Assembly (NCBI RefSeq): GCF_020400655.1
Contig: NZ_JAINRC010000014.1
Location: 186,001-250,000 of the forward strand
Direction: 5' to 3'
Length of the DNA stretch: 64,000 nucleotides
DNA from: Streptomyces spinosus
GTDB taxonomy: Bacteria; Actinomycetota; Actinomycetes; Streptomycetales; Streptomycetaceae
Part shown: one piece after another, positions 25,192 through 32,719 of the stretch
How positions within the stretch are numbered: position 1 is the first letter of the stretch
Layout of the letters: each line of letters begins with the position of its first letter
Made by a program: the position numbers and the translations under genes
The notes under the pieces: model-generated
What the model was told of the DNA's origin: nothing
The model's database searches: none
The model's input: only the letters and a program-made list of their open reading frames with translations

Positions 25192-25751
25192 CGGATCACC
25201 ACGACCCTCACGCCGATCGTCGCGAAGTTCCACATCGCGATCCCGTCCGTCCGCGTCTCCCGGATGCCGCCCGTCTTCACGCCGGGGTCGGCCGCCGTCC
25301 CCTCCGTGCCGCCGTCCACGGCCGCGCTGAACCCGACGGTCACCCCGTCGACACTGGTGAACCGCACCACGTGCTCAATGGGGACGCCGTCCGTGCCGGT
25401 GGCCGTGCTGGAGCGGGACGTGACCCAGTAGGTGCCGGCCGGCGGGTCGACGGTGCCCGGCCGCACCGGGAAGGTCCGCTGCACCGCGTTGCCGGGGGTG
25501 ACCAGCCAGACCCGGTCGTCGTCCACCGAGTACACGACCCGTTCACCCGTCCCGGAGCCGCTCGGCAGGGCGGTCGGGCGGTGCCGGTCCCGGGGCGCCT
25601 TGGAGGTGGGCGTCGCGTGCACCACCGGCCCCGCGCCCAGGCTCGCCGGGACGGTCGCCTGGGCCCGGTAGGCGAGGAATCCGACCGTTCCCAGCGCCGC
25701 CGCGGTGAGGGCGGCCACGATCCCCGAGCTGGTCCCTGCCACCTGCGCCAC
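25188..25751 (-). CDS. degenerate L,D-transpeptidase-like membrane protein
   Basis: A 187-residue protein with an N-terminal membrane segment (IVAALTAAALGTVGFLAY, about 10-27), a Pro-rich linker and a C-terminal domain that resembles the YkuD fold: VVYSVDDDRVWLVTPGNAVQ, FPVRPGTVDPPAGTYWVTS and the end GIAMWNFATIGVRVVVIR. In active enzymes the last block starts with His-Gly-Cys-(I/V)-Arg; here it reads Thr-Gly-Gly-Ile-Arg, so the His and the nucleophile Cys are both missing. It is probably non-catalytic. The family assignment rests on my reading of these blocks. Confidence 0.65.
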   Translation of the reverse strand: MAQVAGTSSGIVAALTAAALGTVGFLAYRAQATVPASLGAGPVVHATPTSKAPRDRHRPTALPSGSGTGERVVYSVDDDRVWLVTPGNAVQRTFPVRPGTVDPPAGTYWVTSRSSTATGTDGVPIEHVVRFTSVDGVTVGFSAAVDGGTEGTAADPGVKTGGIRETRTDGIAMWNFATIGVRVVVIR

Positions 25752-25854
25752 CTCTGCCTAGTGCCGTCATCCGGTGTAAATGTCGTACTTCGTACACACC
25801 GTAGCAGTCGGTGACCGGACGTCCCGGACGACCCTGCGAGCGGCGCGGGCGCCG

Positions 25855-25860
25855 TAGGCT
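25855..25860 (+). promoter_or_regulatory. tsaB -10 element, leaderless candidate
   Basis: TAGGCT is followed by 6 bases and the tsaB GTG; no ribosome-binding site is present. Confidence 0.5.
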
Positions 25861-25866
25861 GTTCGC

Positions 25867-26523
25867 GTGCTCTTGCTCGCTCTGGATACCGCAACACCCG
25901 CCGTCACCGTCGCCCTGCACGACGGCACCGACGTCATCGCCTCGTCGAGCCAGGTGGACGCGCGCCGGCACGGGGAGCTGCTGCTGCCGGCCGTCGACCG
26001 GGTCCTCACCGAGGCCGGACGGAAGCTGGAGGCCGTCACCGGGATCGTCGTCGGCACCGGGCCCGGTCCCTACACCGGCCTGCGCGTCGGCCTGATGACC
26101 GCCGACACCTTCGGCCTCGCGCTCGGCGTCCCCGTGCACGGCCTGTGCACGCTGGACGGCCTCGCCTACGCCGCCGACATCGAGGAGGGCCCCTTCGTGG
26201 TGGCGACCGACGCCCGGCGCAAGGAGGTCTACTGGGCCACGTACGCCGACTCCCGGACCCGGCTGACCGGCCCGGCCGTCGACCGCCCGGCCGACATCGC
26301 CGAGCGGGTCGCGGGCCTCCCCGCGGTCGGCGCCGGCGCGCTGCTCTACCCGGACACGTTCCCGCGCGCCCACGAGCCCGAGCACGTGTCCGCCGCCGCC
26401 CTCGCCTCGCTCGCCGCGCGGAAGCTGGCCGCGGGCGAGGAGCTCACGGCCCCCCGGCCGCTGTACCTGCGCCGGCCGGACGCCCAGGTCCCCAAGAACT
26501 ACAAGGTGGTCACCCCCAAGTGA
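25867..26523 (+). CDS. tsaB: tRNA t6A biosynthesis protein TsaB
   Basis: Non-catalytic partner of TsaD in the threonylcarbamoyl transferase complex. It has the ASKHA-type start LLLALDTATPAVTVALHDG and the conserved GIVVGTGPGPYTGLRVGL. 218 residues. It overlaps rimI by 4 bases (GTGA), so the two are translationally coupled. Confidence 0.95.
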   Translation: MLLLALDTATPAVTVALHDGTDVIASSSQVDARRHGELLLPAVDRVLTEAGRKLEAVTGIVVGTGPGPYTGLRVGLMTADTFGLALGVPVHGLCTLDGLAYAADIEEGPFVVATDARRKEVYWATYADSRTRLTGPAVDRPADIAERVAGLPAVGAGALLYPDTFPRAHEPEHVSAAALASLAARKLAAGEELTAPRPLYLRRPDAQVPKNYKVVTPK

Positions 26524-27053
26524 CACAGCCGGCACCCCCCCGACTGCGCGAGATGCGCTGGTGGGACCTCGACCCGGTCCTGGAGCTCGAACGGGACCTG
26601 TTCCCCGAGGACGCCTGGTCCCGGGGCATGTTCTGGTCCGAGCTGGCCCACTCCCGGGGCCCCGAGGCCACCCGCTGCTATCTCGTCGCCGAGTCCGCCG
26701 ACGGCCGGATCGTCGGGTACGCGGGCCTGGCCGCCGCCGGTGACCTGGCCGACGTGCAGACCATCGCCGTCGCCCGCGACCACCAGGGCACCGGCCTCGG
26801 CGCCCGCCTGCTGACCGAGCTGCTGCGCGCGGCGACCGCGTTCGAGTGCCACGAGGTGATGCTCGAATGCCGGGTGGACAACCTCCCCGCCCAGAAGCTC
26901 TACGAGCGCTTCGGCTTCACCCCCATCGGCTTCCGGCGCGGCTACTACCAGCCGGGCAACGTCGACGCCCTGGTGATGCGCCTGACCACGGAACCCGGCA
27001 GCGGCGCGGCCGCGGGCTCCGCCTCCGTACAAGGAACCGATATCAATGACTGA
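26520..27053 (+). CDS. rimI: ribosomal protein alanine N-acetyltransferase RimI
   Basis: GNAT-family acetyltransferase expected to modify the N-terminus of ribosomal protein S18. The 177-residue protein contains LADVQTIAVARDHQGTGLGARLL, whose Q/R-x-x-G-x-G/A-type loop binds acetyl-CoA, and NLPAQKLYERFGFTPIGFR. The C-terminal 18 residues are a Gly/Ala/Ser tail. It overlaps tsaB by 4 bases and tsaD by 8 bases, as in the common tsaB-rimI-tsaD operon. Confidence 0.93.
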   Translation: MTQPAPPRLREMRWWDLDPVLELERDLFPEDAWSRGMFWSELAHSRGPEATRCYLVAESADGRIVGYAGLAAAGDLADVQTIAVARDHQGTGLGARLLTELLRAATAFECHEVMLECRVDNLPAQKLYERFGFTPIGFRRGYYQPGNVDALVMRLTTEPGSGAAAGSASVQGTDIND

Positions 27054-28140
27054 CTCACGCGACGAGCCTCTCGTACTCGGCATCGAGACCTCCTGCGACG
27101 AGACCGGCGTCGGCATCGTCCGCGGCACCACCCTGCTGGCGGACGCCGTCGCCTCCAGCGTCGACGAGCACGCCCGCTTCGGCGGTGTCGTGCCGGAGGT
27201 GGCGTCCCGGGCGCACCTGGAGGCGATGGTCCCCACCATCGACCGCGCGCTGAAGGAGGCGGGGGTCAGCGCCAAGGACCTGGACGGCGTCGCGGTCACC
27301 GCGGGCCCCGGTCTCGCGGGCGCGCTGCTCGTCGGCGTGTCGGCGGCCAAGGCGTACGCCTACGCGCTCGGCAAGCCCCTGTACGGCGTCAACCACCTCG
27401 CCTCCCACATCTGCGTGGACCAGCTGGAGCACGGCCCGCTGCCCGAGCCGACGATGGCCCTGCTGGTGTCCGGCGGACACTCCTCGCTGCTGCTCTCGAC
27501 GGACATCACCTCGGACGTCCGGCCGATGGGCTCGACCATCGACGACGCGGCCGGCGAGGCCTTCGACAAGATCGCGCGCGTGCTGAACCTGGGCTTCCCC
27601 GGCGGCCCGGTCATCGACCGGTACGCCAAGGAGGGCGACCCGGAGGCCATCGCCTTCCCGCGCGGCCTGACCGGCCCCCGCGACCCGGCGTACGACTTCT
27701 CCTTCTCGGGCCTGAAGACCGCCGTGGCCCGCTGGATCGAGGCGCGGCGCGCGGCCGGCGAGGAGGTCCCGGTCCGCGACGTGGCCGCTTCCTTCCAGGA
27801 GGCCGTGGTCGACGTGCTGACCCGCAAGGCCGTGCGCGCCTGCAAGGACGAGGGCGTGGACCACCTGATGATCGGCGGCGGTGTGGCGGCCAACTCCCGG
27901 CTGCGCGCCCTCGCCCAGGAGCGCTGCGAGGCGGCCGGCATCCGGCTGCGCGTACCGCGGCCCAAGCTGTGCACGGACAACGGCGCGATGGTGGCCGCGC
28001 TCGGCGCCGAGATGGTCGCCCGCAACCGGGCCGCGTCCGGCTGGGACCTGTCGGCCGACTCCTCCCTGCCGGTGACCGACCCGCACGTGCCCGGCCACGA
28101 CCACGTGCACGAGGTCGGCGAGGAGAACCTCTACTCGTGA
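27046..28140 (+). CDS. tsaD: tRNA t6A threonylcarbamoyltransferase TsaD
   Basis: Catalytic subunit that attaches the threonylcarbamoyl group to A37 of ANN-reading tRNAs. It has LGIETSCDETGVGIV at the start, the metal-binding HLASH motif (His-x-x-x-His) and LLVSGGHSSLL and IDDAAGEAFDK. The 364 residues include a His-rich tail (VPGHDHVHEVGEEN). A CAAGGAACC site lies inside rimI. The partner TsaC is not in this window. Confidence 0.96.
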   Translation: MTDSRDEPLVLGIETSCDETGVGIVRGTTLLADAVASSVDEHARFGGVVPEVASRAHLEAMVPTIDRALKEAGVSAKDLDGVAVTAGPGLAGALLVGVSAAKAYAYALGKPLYGVNHLASHICVDQLEHGPLPEPTMALLVSGGHSSLLLSTDITSDVRPMGSTIDDAAGEAFDKIARVLNLGFPGGPVIDRYAKEGDPEAIAFPRGLTGPRDPAYDFSFSGLKTAVARWIEARRAAGEEVPVRDVAASFQEAVVDVLTRKAVRACKDEGVDHLMIGGGVAANSRLRALAQERCEAAGIRLRVPRPKLCTDNGAMVAALGAEMVARNRAASGWDLSADSSLPVTDPHVPGHDHVHEVGEENLYS

Positions 28141-28394
28141 CCGTCGCCTTGATGTGGGAGGCCCGGGCCGTCGAGGGCCGGGGCGCGGACCTGCTGGCCT
28201 GGGTACGCGAACAGCCCCTCGCCGGCGAGCCGTTGCGCCGCGAGACCCTCCGCGCGCCGCAGGACCGGGTGCTGGTCGTCACGTGGTGGGACGCGCCGTA
28301 CGACGCCCCGCTGCCCGAACTGCCGGAACCGGATCCGGAGTTGGTGACCCGGGCGGTGCACCGGTGGCGTTTCGAGGCGGTGGCCGAGGACTGA
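28137..28394 (+). CDS. small conserved protein following tsaD
   Basis: An 85-residue ORF (MTVALMWEARAVEGRGADLL) starting at GTG 28137, overlapping the tsaD stop by 4 bases (GTGA), which supports co-translation. The VVTWWDAP region and overall pattern hint at a small ferredoxin-like alpha/beta fold such as the antibiotic-biosynthesis monooxygenase fold, but this is weak. The function is unknown. It is the last gene of the t6A operon. Confidence 0.65.
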   Translation: MTVALMWEARAVEGRGADLLAWVREQPLAGEPLRRETLRAPQDRVLVVTWWDAPYDAPLPELPEPDPELVTRAVHRWRFEAVAED

Positions 28395-28395
28395 G

Positions 28396-28425
28396 TTGGG
28401 GAAACCGCCCCGACTGCGCTATGAT
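28396..28425 (+). promoter_or_regulatory. promoter for the tRNA-like RNA
   Basis: TTGGGG (28396-28401), an 18-base spacer and TATGAT (28420-28425). The -10 is close to consensus. Transcription would start near 28432, about 35 bases before the cloverleaf. Confidence 0.6.
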
Positions 28426-28466
28426 CATCACACAGCGAACGGCCGGAACACCGGTACGGACGCAGT

Positions 28467-28539
28467 GCGTTGGTGGTCCAAGGAAAGACGCCCCGCTTCC
28501 TGCGGGGAAATGCAGGTGCAAGGCCTGCCCGGCGCTCCA
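28467..28539 (+). tRNA. tRNA-Gly(UCC)-like cloverleaf
   Basis: Seventy-three bases fold as a complete tRNA: acceptor 28467-28473 with 28529-28535 (7 bp, two G-U), U8, a 3-bp D stem with AAGGAA loop giving A14, A15, G18, G19 and A21, a 5-bp anticodon stem with loop CUUCCUG (U33, anticodon UCC), a 4-base variable region with U48 able to pair with A15, a 5-bp T stem, discriminator U73 and encoded CCA. Bacterial GlyRS identity bases G1-C72, C2-G71, U73, C35 and C36 are present. Odd points: T loop UGCAAGG has G at position 55 and at 60, position 37 is U, and the D stem is short. Confidence 0.55.
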
Positions 28540-28543
28540 CTCG

Positions 28544-28577
28544 ACACCCCGCCCCCGGGTTCCCGGCGGCGGGGTGT
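28544..28577 (+). terminator. terminator of the tRNA-like RNA
   Basis: ACACCCCGCC (28544-28553) pairs perfectly with GGCGGGGTGT (28568-28577), with a second small stem inside the loop. It begins five bases after the encoded CCA. Confidence 0.75.
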
Positions 28578-28599
28578 TCGCGTTGTACGGGCGCGCTCC

Positions 28600-28629
28600 T
28601 CGAATGTTTCGCCCGATCATTCGAATGTT
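28600..28629. promoter_or_regulatory. LacI-gene operator candidates
   Basis: TCGAATGTT occurs at 28600-28608 and 28621-28629, exactly 21 bases (two helical turns) apart. The second lies in the palindrome CATTCGAATG (28618-28627). Position 60-90 bases before the LacI-type gene suggests autoregulation. Confidence 0.45.
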
Positions 28630-28691
28630 CCGGTGGCGTCCGGCGTACCGAGGGCTTCGTCAAGCGGTCCGTCGGGGATACGATCGCGGGC

Positions 28692-29723
28692 ATGAAGCCC
28701 TCGAAGCCCGCAGGAACGCAGACGGCGACCCTCGCCGAGATCGCCCGTGAGGCGGGGGTCTCCGCTCCGACTGTTTCGAAGGTCCTCAACGGCCGGGCCG
28801 ACGTCTCTCCCGCCACCCGCACCCGCGTCGAGGAGCTGCTGCGCGCCTACGGCTACCGGCGCCGCCGTGCCGAGGCCTCCCGCTCACCGCTGATCGACGT
28901 GGTCTTCCACGAGCTGGAGAGCGCCTGGGCGATGGAGGTCATCCGGGGCGTGGAGAACGTCGCCCGGGACGCCGGGCTGAGCGTGGTCCTGTCCGAGTCG
29001 GCCGGCCGGCTCACCCCCGGCCGCACCTGGGCCGATCAGGTCGCCGCCCGCCGCCCGCACGGCGTGGTGCTGGTGCTCTCCGAACTCGACGAGTCCCAGC
29101 GGGCGCTGCTGACCAGCCGTTCCATCCCGTTCGTGGTGATGGACCCGGCAGGCGACCCGGGCCCCGACGTGCCGTCGATCGGCGCCACCAACTGGCAGGG
29201 CGGTCTCGCCGCCACCCGCCACCTGGTGGAACTCGGCCACACCCGGATCGGCGCGATCAGCGGGCCGTCCCGGATGATGTGCAGCCGGGCCCGGGTCGAC
29301 GGCTACCGGGCCGCCCTGGAGACGGCCGGGCTGCCCGTCGACCCCTCCCTCGTCGTGGCCGGCGACTTCCACCACGACGCGGGCTACCGCCTGGGCCTTG
29401 AACTGCTGCGCCGCCCGGACCGGCCCACCGCCGTCTTCGCGGGCAACGACCTCCAGGCGCTCGGCCTGTACGAGGCCGCTCGTGAGCTGGGGCTGCGCGT
29501 CCCGGAGGACCTCAGTGTCGTGGGCTTCGACGATCTGCCGGTGGCCCGCTGGGTGGGCCCGCCGCTGACGACCGTACGGCAGCCGCTCACCGAGATGGCC
29601 GAGGCCGCGGCCCGGCTGGTGCTGGAGCTGGGGAGCGAGCGGGAGGAGCGGGCGGCGACCCGGGTGGAGCTGGCGACGAGCCTGGTGGTGCGGTCGAGCA
29701 CGGGCGCGCCTTTGGCCGCTTAG
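28692..29723 (+). CDS. LacI-family transcriptional regulator
   Basis: A 343-residue regulator. The N-terminal helix-turn-helix is TLAEIAREAGVSAPTVSKVLNG (split here by its hinge), followed by a periplasmic-binding-protein-like sensor domain with FVVMDPAGDPGPDVPSIGA and the family strings RVDGYRAALE, AVFAGNDLQALGLYEAAREL and LSVVGFDDLPVARWVGPPLT. This resembles the xylose/arabinoside-responsive subgroup. ATG 28692 gives the right N-terminus. No sugar-utilisation operon is adjacent, so its target may be elsewhere. Confidence 0.88.
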   Translation: MKPSKPAGTQTATLAEIAREAGVSAPTVSKVLNGRADVSPATRTRVEELLRAYGYRRRRAEASRSPLIDVVFHELESAWAMEVIRGVENVARDAGLSVVLSESAGRLTPGRTWADQVAARRPHGVVLVLSELDESQRALLTSRSIPFVVMDPAGDPGPDVPSIGATNWQGGLAATRHLVELGHTRIGAISGPSRMMCSRARVDGYRAALETAGLPVDPSLVVAGDFHHDAGYRLGLELLRRPDRPTAVFAGNDLQALGLYEAARELGLRVPEDLSVVGFDDLPVARWVGPPLTTVRQPLTEMAEAAARLVLELGSEREERAATRVELATSLVVRSSTGAPLAA

Positions 29724-29854
29724 CGGTTCGCGCGGAGGGCCTTTCGGCGTGCGCCGGGCCGTGCCGGAGGGCGTCCGGTTCCGCGTGGATGAGAATTTCA
29801 CAAGAAAACAGACTCTGACGGCTTCCCCCTAACAGTCCCCTAATAATTCGGACT

Positions 29855-29860
29855 TATGTT
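29855..29860 (+). promoter_or_regulatory. LCP gene -10 element, leaderless candidate
   Basis: TATGTT is followed by 6 bases and the GTG start; no ribosome-binding site. The upstream 60 bases are unusually AT-rich for this genome. Confidence 0.45.
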
Positions 29861-29866
29861 CCTGTC

Positions 29867-30922
29867 GTGACGCGACACGAGGAGCAAGGCGACGCGGGCA
29901 GACGGGTGGGCCGGCGATCGGGAGCGGTGAAGATCGTCGGCCTCGCTCTGGCGGGCCTCCTGGTCCTGGGCCTGGCAGGGGCCGGCTGGGCCTACTGGCA
30001 CCTCGACCGCAACATCGCAAGCGTCGACATCGACGGCGCACTCGGCGACGACCGTCCGGCCAGGGCCGTGATCACCCCGTCCGCGACCGCCCCCGCGGAT
30101 GCCTCCCCGCTGCCCACCGGCTCCCTCAACATCCTGGTCCTCGGCTCGGACTCGCGCAGCGGCAAGGACAACCAGGAGCTGGGCGGCGGCGACAGCGGCG
30201 GAGCCCGGTCCGACACCGCGATGGTCGTGCACATCGACGCGGGCCGGACGAAGGCCACCGTCGTCAGCGTCCCGCGCGACACCCTCGTCACCCGCCCGTC
30301 CTGCCCGCTCACCTCCGGCGGCAGCACGGCACCGGCGTACGGCGCCATGTTCAACAGCGCCTACGCGGTGGGCGGCCCGGTGTGCGCGGTGAAGACCGTC
30401 GAGACTCTCACCGGCGTCCGCATGGACCACTACCTGGAGATCGACTTCTCCGGCTTCGCCAAGCTGGTCGACGCGCTCGGCGGGGTCGACGTCACCACCG
30501 CCCAGGACATCGACGACGACAAGAGCCACCTGCATCTGAAGGCCGGCACCCATCACCTCGCGGGCAAGCGGGCCCTCGCCCTCGCCCGCACCCGGCACGG
30601 CATAGGCGACGGCAGCGACCTGGGCCGGATAGGGCTCCAGCAGACGCTGGTCAAGGCCCTGCTGGAGCGGATCTCCGGCGCCGGCCTGCTCTCCGACCCC
30701 GCCCGGCTGTACCGGGTCGCCGACGCCGTCACCACCAGCATCACCACCGACACCGGGCTGAACTCCCTGAACGAGCTGGTGAGCCTCGGCCGGAGCCTGA
30801 AGGGGCTGACCGCCGACCGGGTGCGGACGGTGACCATGCCGGTCGTCACGGCGCCCTCCGACCCCAACCGGGTCGTCGCCCGGGAGCCGGCGGCGAACGA
30901 CCTCTGGGCCTCCCTGCGCTGA
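29867..30922 (+). CDS. LytR-CpsA-Psr family cell-wall glycopolymer ligase
   Basis: Enzymes of this family transfer lipid-linked polymers such as teichoic acids to peptidoglycan outside the membrane. The 351-residue protein has one N-terminal membrane segment (about 22-45) and the LCP core from LNILVLGSDSRSG through SDTAMVVHID, VVSVPRDTLV (the Arg/Asp catalytic region), MDHYLEIDFSGFAKLVDALGG and ALALARTRHG. All expected conserved Arg/Asp residues are visible. Its polymer is unknown. Confidence 0.9.
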   Translation: MTRHEEQGDAGRRVGRRSGAVKIVGLALAGLLVLGLAGAGWAYWHLDRNIASVDIDGALGDDRPARAVITPSATAPADASPLPTGSLNILVLGSDSRSGKDNQELGGGDSGGARSDTAMVVHIDAGRTKATVVSVPRDTLVTRPSCPLTSGGSTAPAYGAMFNSAYAVGGPVCAVKTVETLTGVRMDHYLEIDFSGFAKLVDALGGVDVTTAQDIDDDKSHLHLKAGTHHLAGKRALALARTRHGIGDGSDLGRIGLQQTLVKALLERISGAGLLSDPARLYRVADAVTTSITTDTGLNSLNELVSLGRSLKGLTADRVRTVTMPVVTAPSDPNRVVAREPAANDLWASLR

Positions 30923-30981
30923 GCCGCCCCTGACCGGCCGCCGGGACGGTGGAGAAGATCCCGGAGATTTTCCCGGGAGCG

Positions 30982-31008
30982 TGTCGATCCGGGCCTCTCC
31001 CGTTCGAC
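30982..31008 (+). promoter_or_regulatory. ECF42-type promoter before the YCII gene
   Basis: TGTCGA (30982-30987), a 17-base spacer and CGAC (31005-31008). This matches the TGTCGA / CGA(T/C) motif I recall for ECF42 sigma factors, which are encoded next to DGPF/YCII proteins exactly as here. Confidence 0.55.
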
Positions 31009-31059
31009 GCAGGGGTGAGCGGCGGGAACGGACCCGCCGCCCCGACCGAAGGAGTCACC

Positions 31060-31416
31060 ATGCCCCGCTACCTGTCGCTCGTACGCGTCGACGAGTCCGC
31101 CGCCCCCGCCGCAGGCCCCAGCGCGGAACTGATGCAGCGGATGGGCGAGCTGATCGAGGAGATGACCAAGGCCGGTGTGCTCCTCGACACCGCCGGGCTC
31201 ACCCCCTCCGCCGAGGCGGCCCGGATCGAGTGGGACGGCGAGAAGGCTTCCGTGACCGACGGCCCGTTCACCGAGTCCAAGGAGGTCGTCGGCGGCTACG
31301 CGCTCATGCAGTGCAAGGACCGGGCCGAGGCCCTGGAGTGGACGCAGCGCTTCCTGAAGATCCACGGCCCCGAGTGGCGGCTGGCCTGCGAGCTGCGGGA
31401 GATCGCCGAGGGCTGA
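31060..31416 (+). CDS. YCII/DGPF-domain protein
   Basis: A 118-residue protein of the YCII family with the hallmark DGPFTESKEVVGGY. The fold is ferredoxin-like and the function is unknown; members are often made under the control of a neighbouring ECF42 sigma factor. ATG 31060 follows GAAGGAGTCACC. The sigma gene starts 43 bases downstream, so the two form an operon. Confidence 0.9.
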   Translation: MPRYLSLVRVDESAAPAAGPSAELMQRMGELIEEMTKAGVLLDTAGLTPSAEAARIEWDGEKASVTDGPFTESKEVVGGYALMQCKDRAEALEWTQRFLKIHGPEWRLACELREIAEG

Positions 31417-31459
31417 GGCCGTTTGGCCCGCCGCCGTCCAGGGTGTTGCATGGTGGGCT

Positions 31460-32716
31460 GTGGAGACACAGCCCGCCACGGCGCACGCCATCGAGACCGT
31501 CTTCCGCCTGGAGTCACCCCGGGTGATCGCCGGCGTCGCGCGGATCGTCCGGGACGTCGGCATCGCCGAGGAACTGGCGCAGGACGCCCTGGTCGCCGCG
31601 CTGGAGCGGTGGCCGCGGGACGGGGTGCCGGACAACCCCGGCGCCTGGCTCATGGCCACCGCCCGGCACCGGGCCGTCGACCTGGTCCGGCGCCGCGAGA
31701 CCTACGCCCGCAAGCTCGCCGAGCTCGGCCGCGACCTGGTCACGGCCCCGCCGGCGTACGACGTGCCGGCCGACCCGGACGACATCGACGACGACCTGCT
31801 CCGGCTGGTCTTCACCGCCTGCCACCCGGCACTGTCGCCGGAGGCCCGCACCGCGCTCACCCTGCGCCTGCTCGGCGGCCTGACCACGGCCGAGATCGCC
31901 CGTGCCTACCTGGTGCCGGAGCCGACGGTCGCCCAGCGGATCGTCCGCGCCAAGCGCACCCTGGCGAAGCGGGGCGTCGCCTTCGAGGTGCCGTACGGCC
32001 CCGACCGCGAGGCCCGCCTCGGCTCCGTGCTGGACGTCATCTACCTGATCTTCAACGAGGGGTACGCGGCCACCGCCGGCGACGACTGGCTGCGCCCCGG
32101 CCTGTGCGAGGACGCGCTGCGGCTGGCCCGGGTGCTGTCCGCGCTGATGCCCGGGGAGCCCGAGGTGCACGGCCTGACCGCGCTGCTGGAGTTCCAGGCG
32201 TCCCGCGCCGCCGCCCGCACCGGCCCCGACGGCACACCGGTGCTGCTGGAGCACCAGGACCGCCGCCGCTGGAACCGCATGCTCATCGCGCGCGGCATCC
32301 GCGCCCTCGACCGCGCCGGGGCCACCGCGAGCGGCCCCCCGGGCCCGTACACCCTCCAGGCGGCCATCGCCGCGTGCCACGCGCGCGCGTACACCTACGA
32401 GGAGACGGACTGGCACGCCATCGCCACCCTGTACGGCCTGCTGGCCGTCCGCGCGCCGTCCCCGGTGGTCGAGCTGAACCGCGCGGTCGCCGTGTCGATG
32501 GCCGACGGCCCGGCGGCGGGCCTGGAGCTGGTGGACGCCGTGGCCGCCGCGCCCGCGCTGCGCGGCTACCACCTGCTGCCCAGTGTCCGCGGTGATCTGC
32601 TGGCCCGTCTGGGCCGTGTCGCCGAGGCCCGGGAGGAGTTCTCGCGGGCGGCGGATCTCGCGCTCAACGAGAGGGAGCGGGGGCTGTTGCGGGACAGGGC
32701 GCGCGCGTGCGGCTGA
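31460..32716 (+). CDS. ECF42-group RNA polymerase sigma factor
   Basis: A 418-residue sigma factor, twice the usual ECF length. Region 2 covers about 10-85 (SPRVIAGVARIVRDVGIAEE and NPGAWLMATARHRAVDLVRR), region 4 about 110-175 (LTLRLLGGLTTAEIARAYLV and TVAQRIVRAKRTL). The remaining 240 residues are a TPR-like C-terminal domain typical of ECF42, which lacks a classical anti-sigma partner and uses this extension for control. No anti-sigma gene is adjacent. The GTG start lies 10 bases after GGTGGG. Confidence 0.88.
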   Translation: METQPATAHAIETVFRLESPRVIAGVARIVRDVGIAEELAQDALVAALERWPRDGVPDNPGAWLMATARHRAVDLVRRRETYARKLAELGRDLVTAPPAYDVPADPDDIDDDLLRLVFTACHPALSPEARTALTLRLLGGLTTAEIARAYLVPEPTVAQRIVRAKRTLAKRGVAFEVPYGPDREARLGSVLDVIYLIFNEGYAATAGDDWLRPGLCEDALRLARVLSALMPGEPEVHGLTALLEFQASRAAARTGPDGTPVLLEHQDRRRWNRMLIARGIRALDRAGATASGPPGPYTLQAAIAACHARAYTYEETDWHAIATLYGLLAVRAPSPVVELNRAVAVSMADGPAAGLELVDAVAAAPALRGYHLLPSVRGDLLARLGRVAEAREEFSRAADLALNERERGLLRDRARACG

Positions 32717-32719
32717 GCG

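Larger units (their letters stand above)
28432..28577 (+). ncRNA. free-standing structured RNA
   Basis: Predicted transcript of about 145 bases between the promoter at 28396-28425 and the terminator at 28544-28577. There is no ORF with a ribosome-binding site inside. The 5' part (28432-28466) has only a short CCGG-AACA-CCGG hairpin; the 3' part is the tRNA-like cloverleaf at 28467-28539. It lies between the t6A operon and a LacI-type regulator. I recall similar sequence in other Streptomyces but no name for it. Confidence 0.55.

Noticed and set aside
28440..28545. Cobalamin riboswitch
   Set aside because: GGGGAA followed by an AGGTGCAA hairpin resembles part of the B12 core, but the flanking conserved segments are missing, the neighbouring genes are unrelated to cobalamin, and the cloverleaf with encoded CCA explains the bases better.
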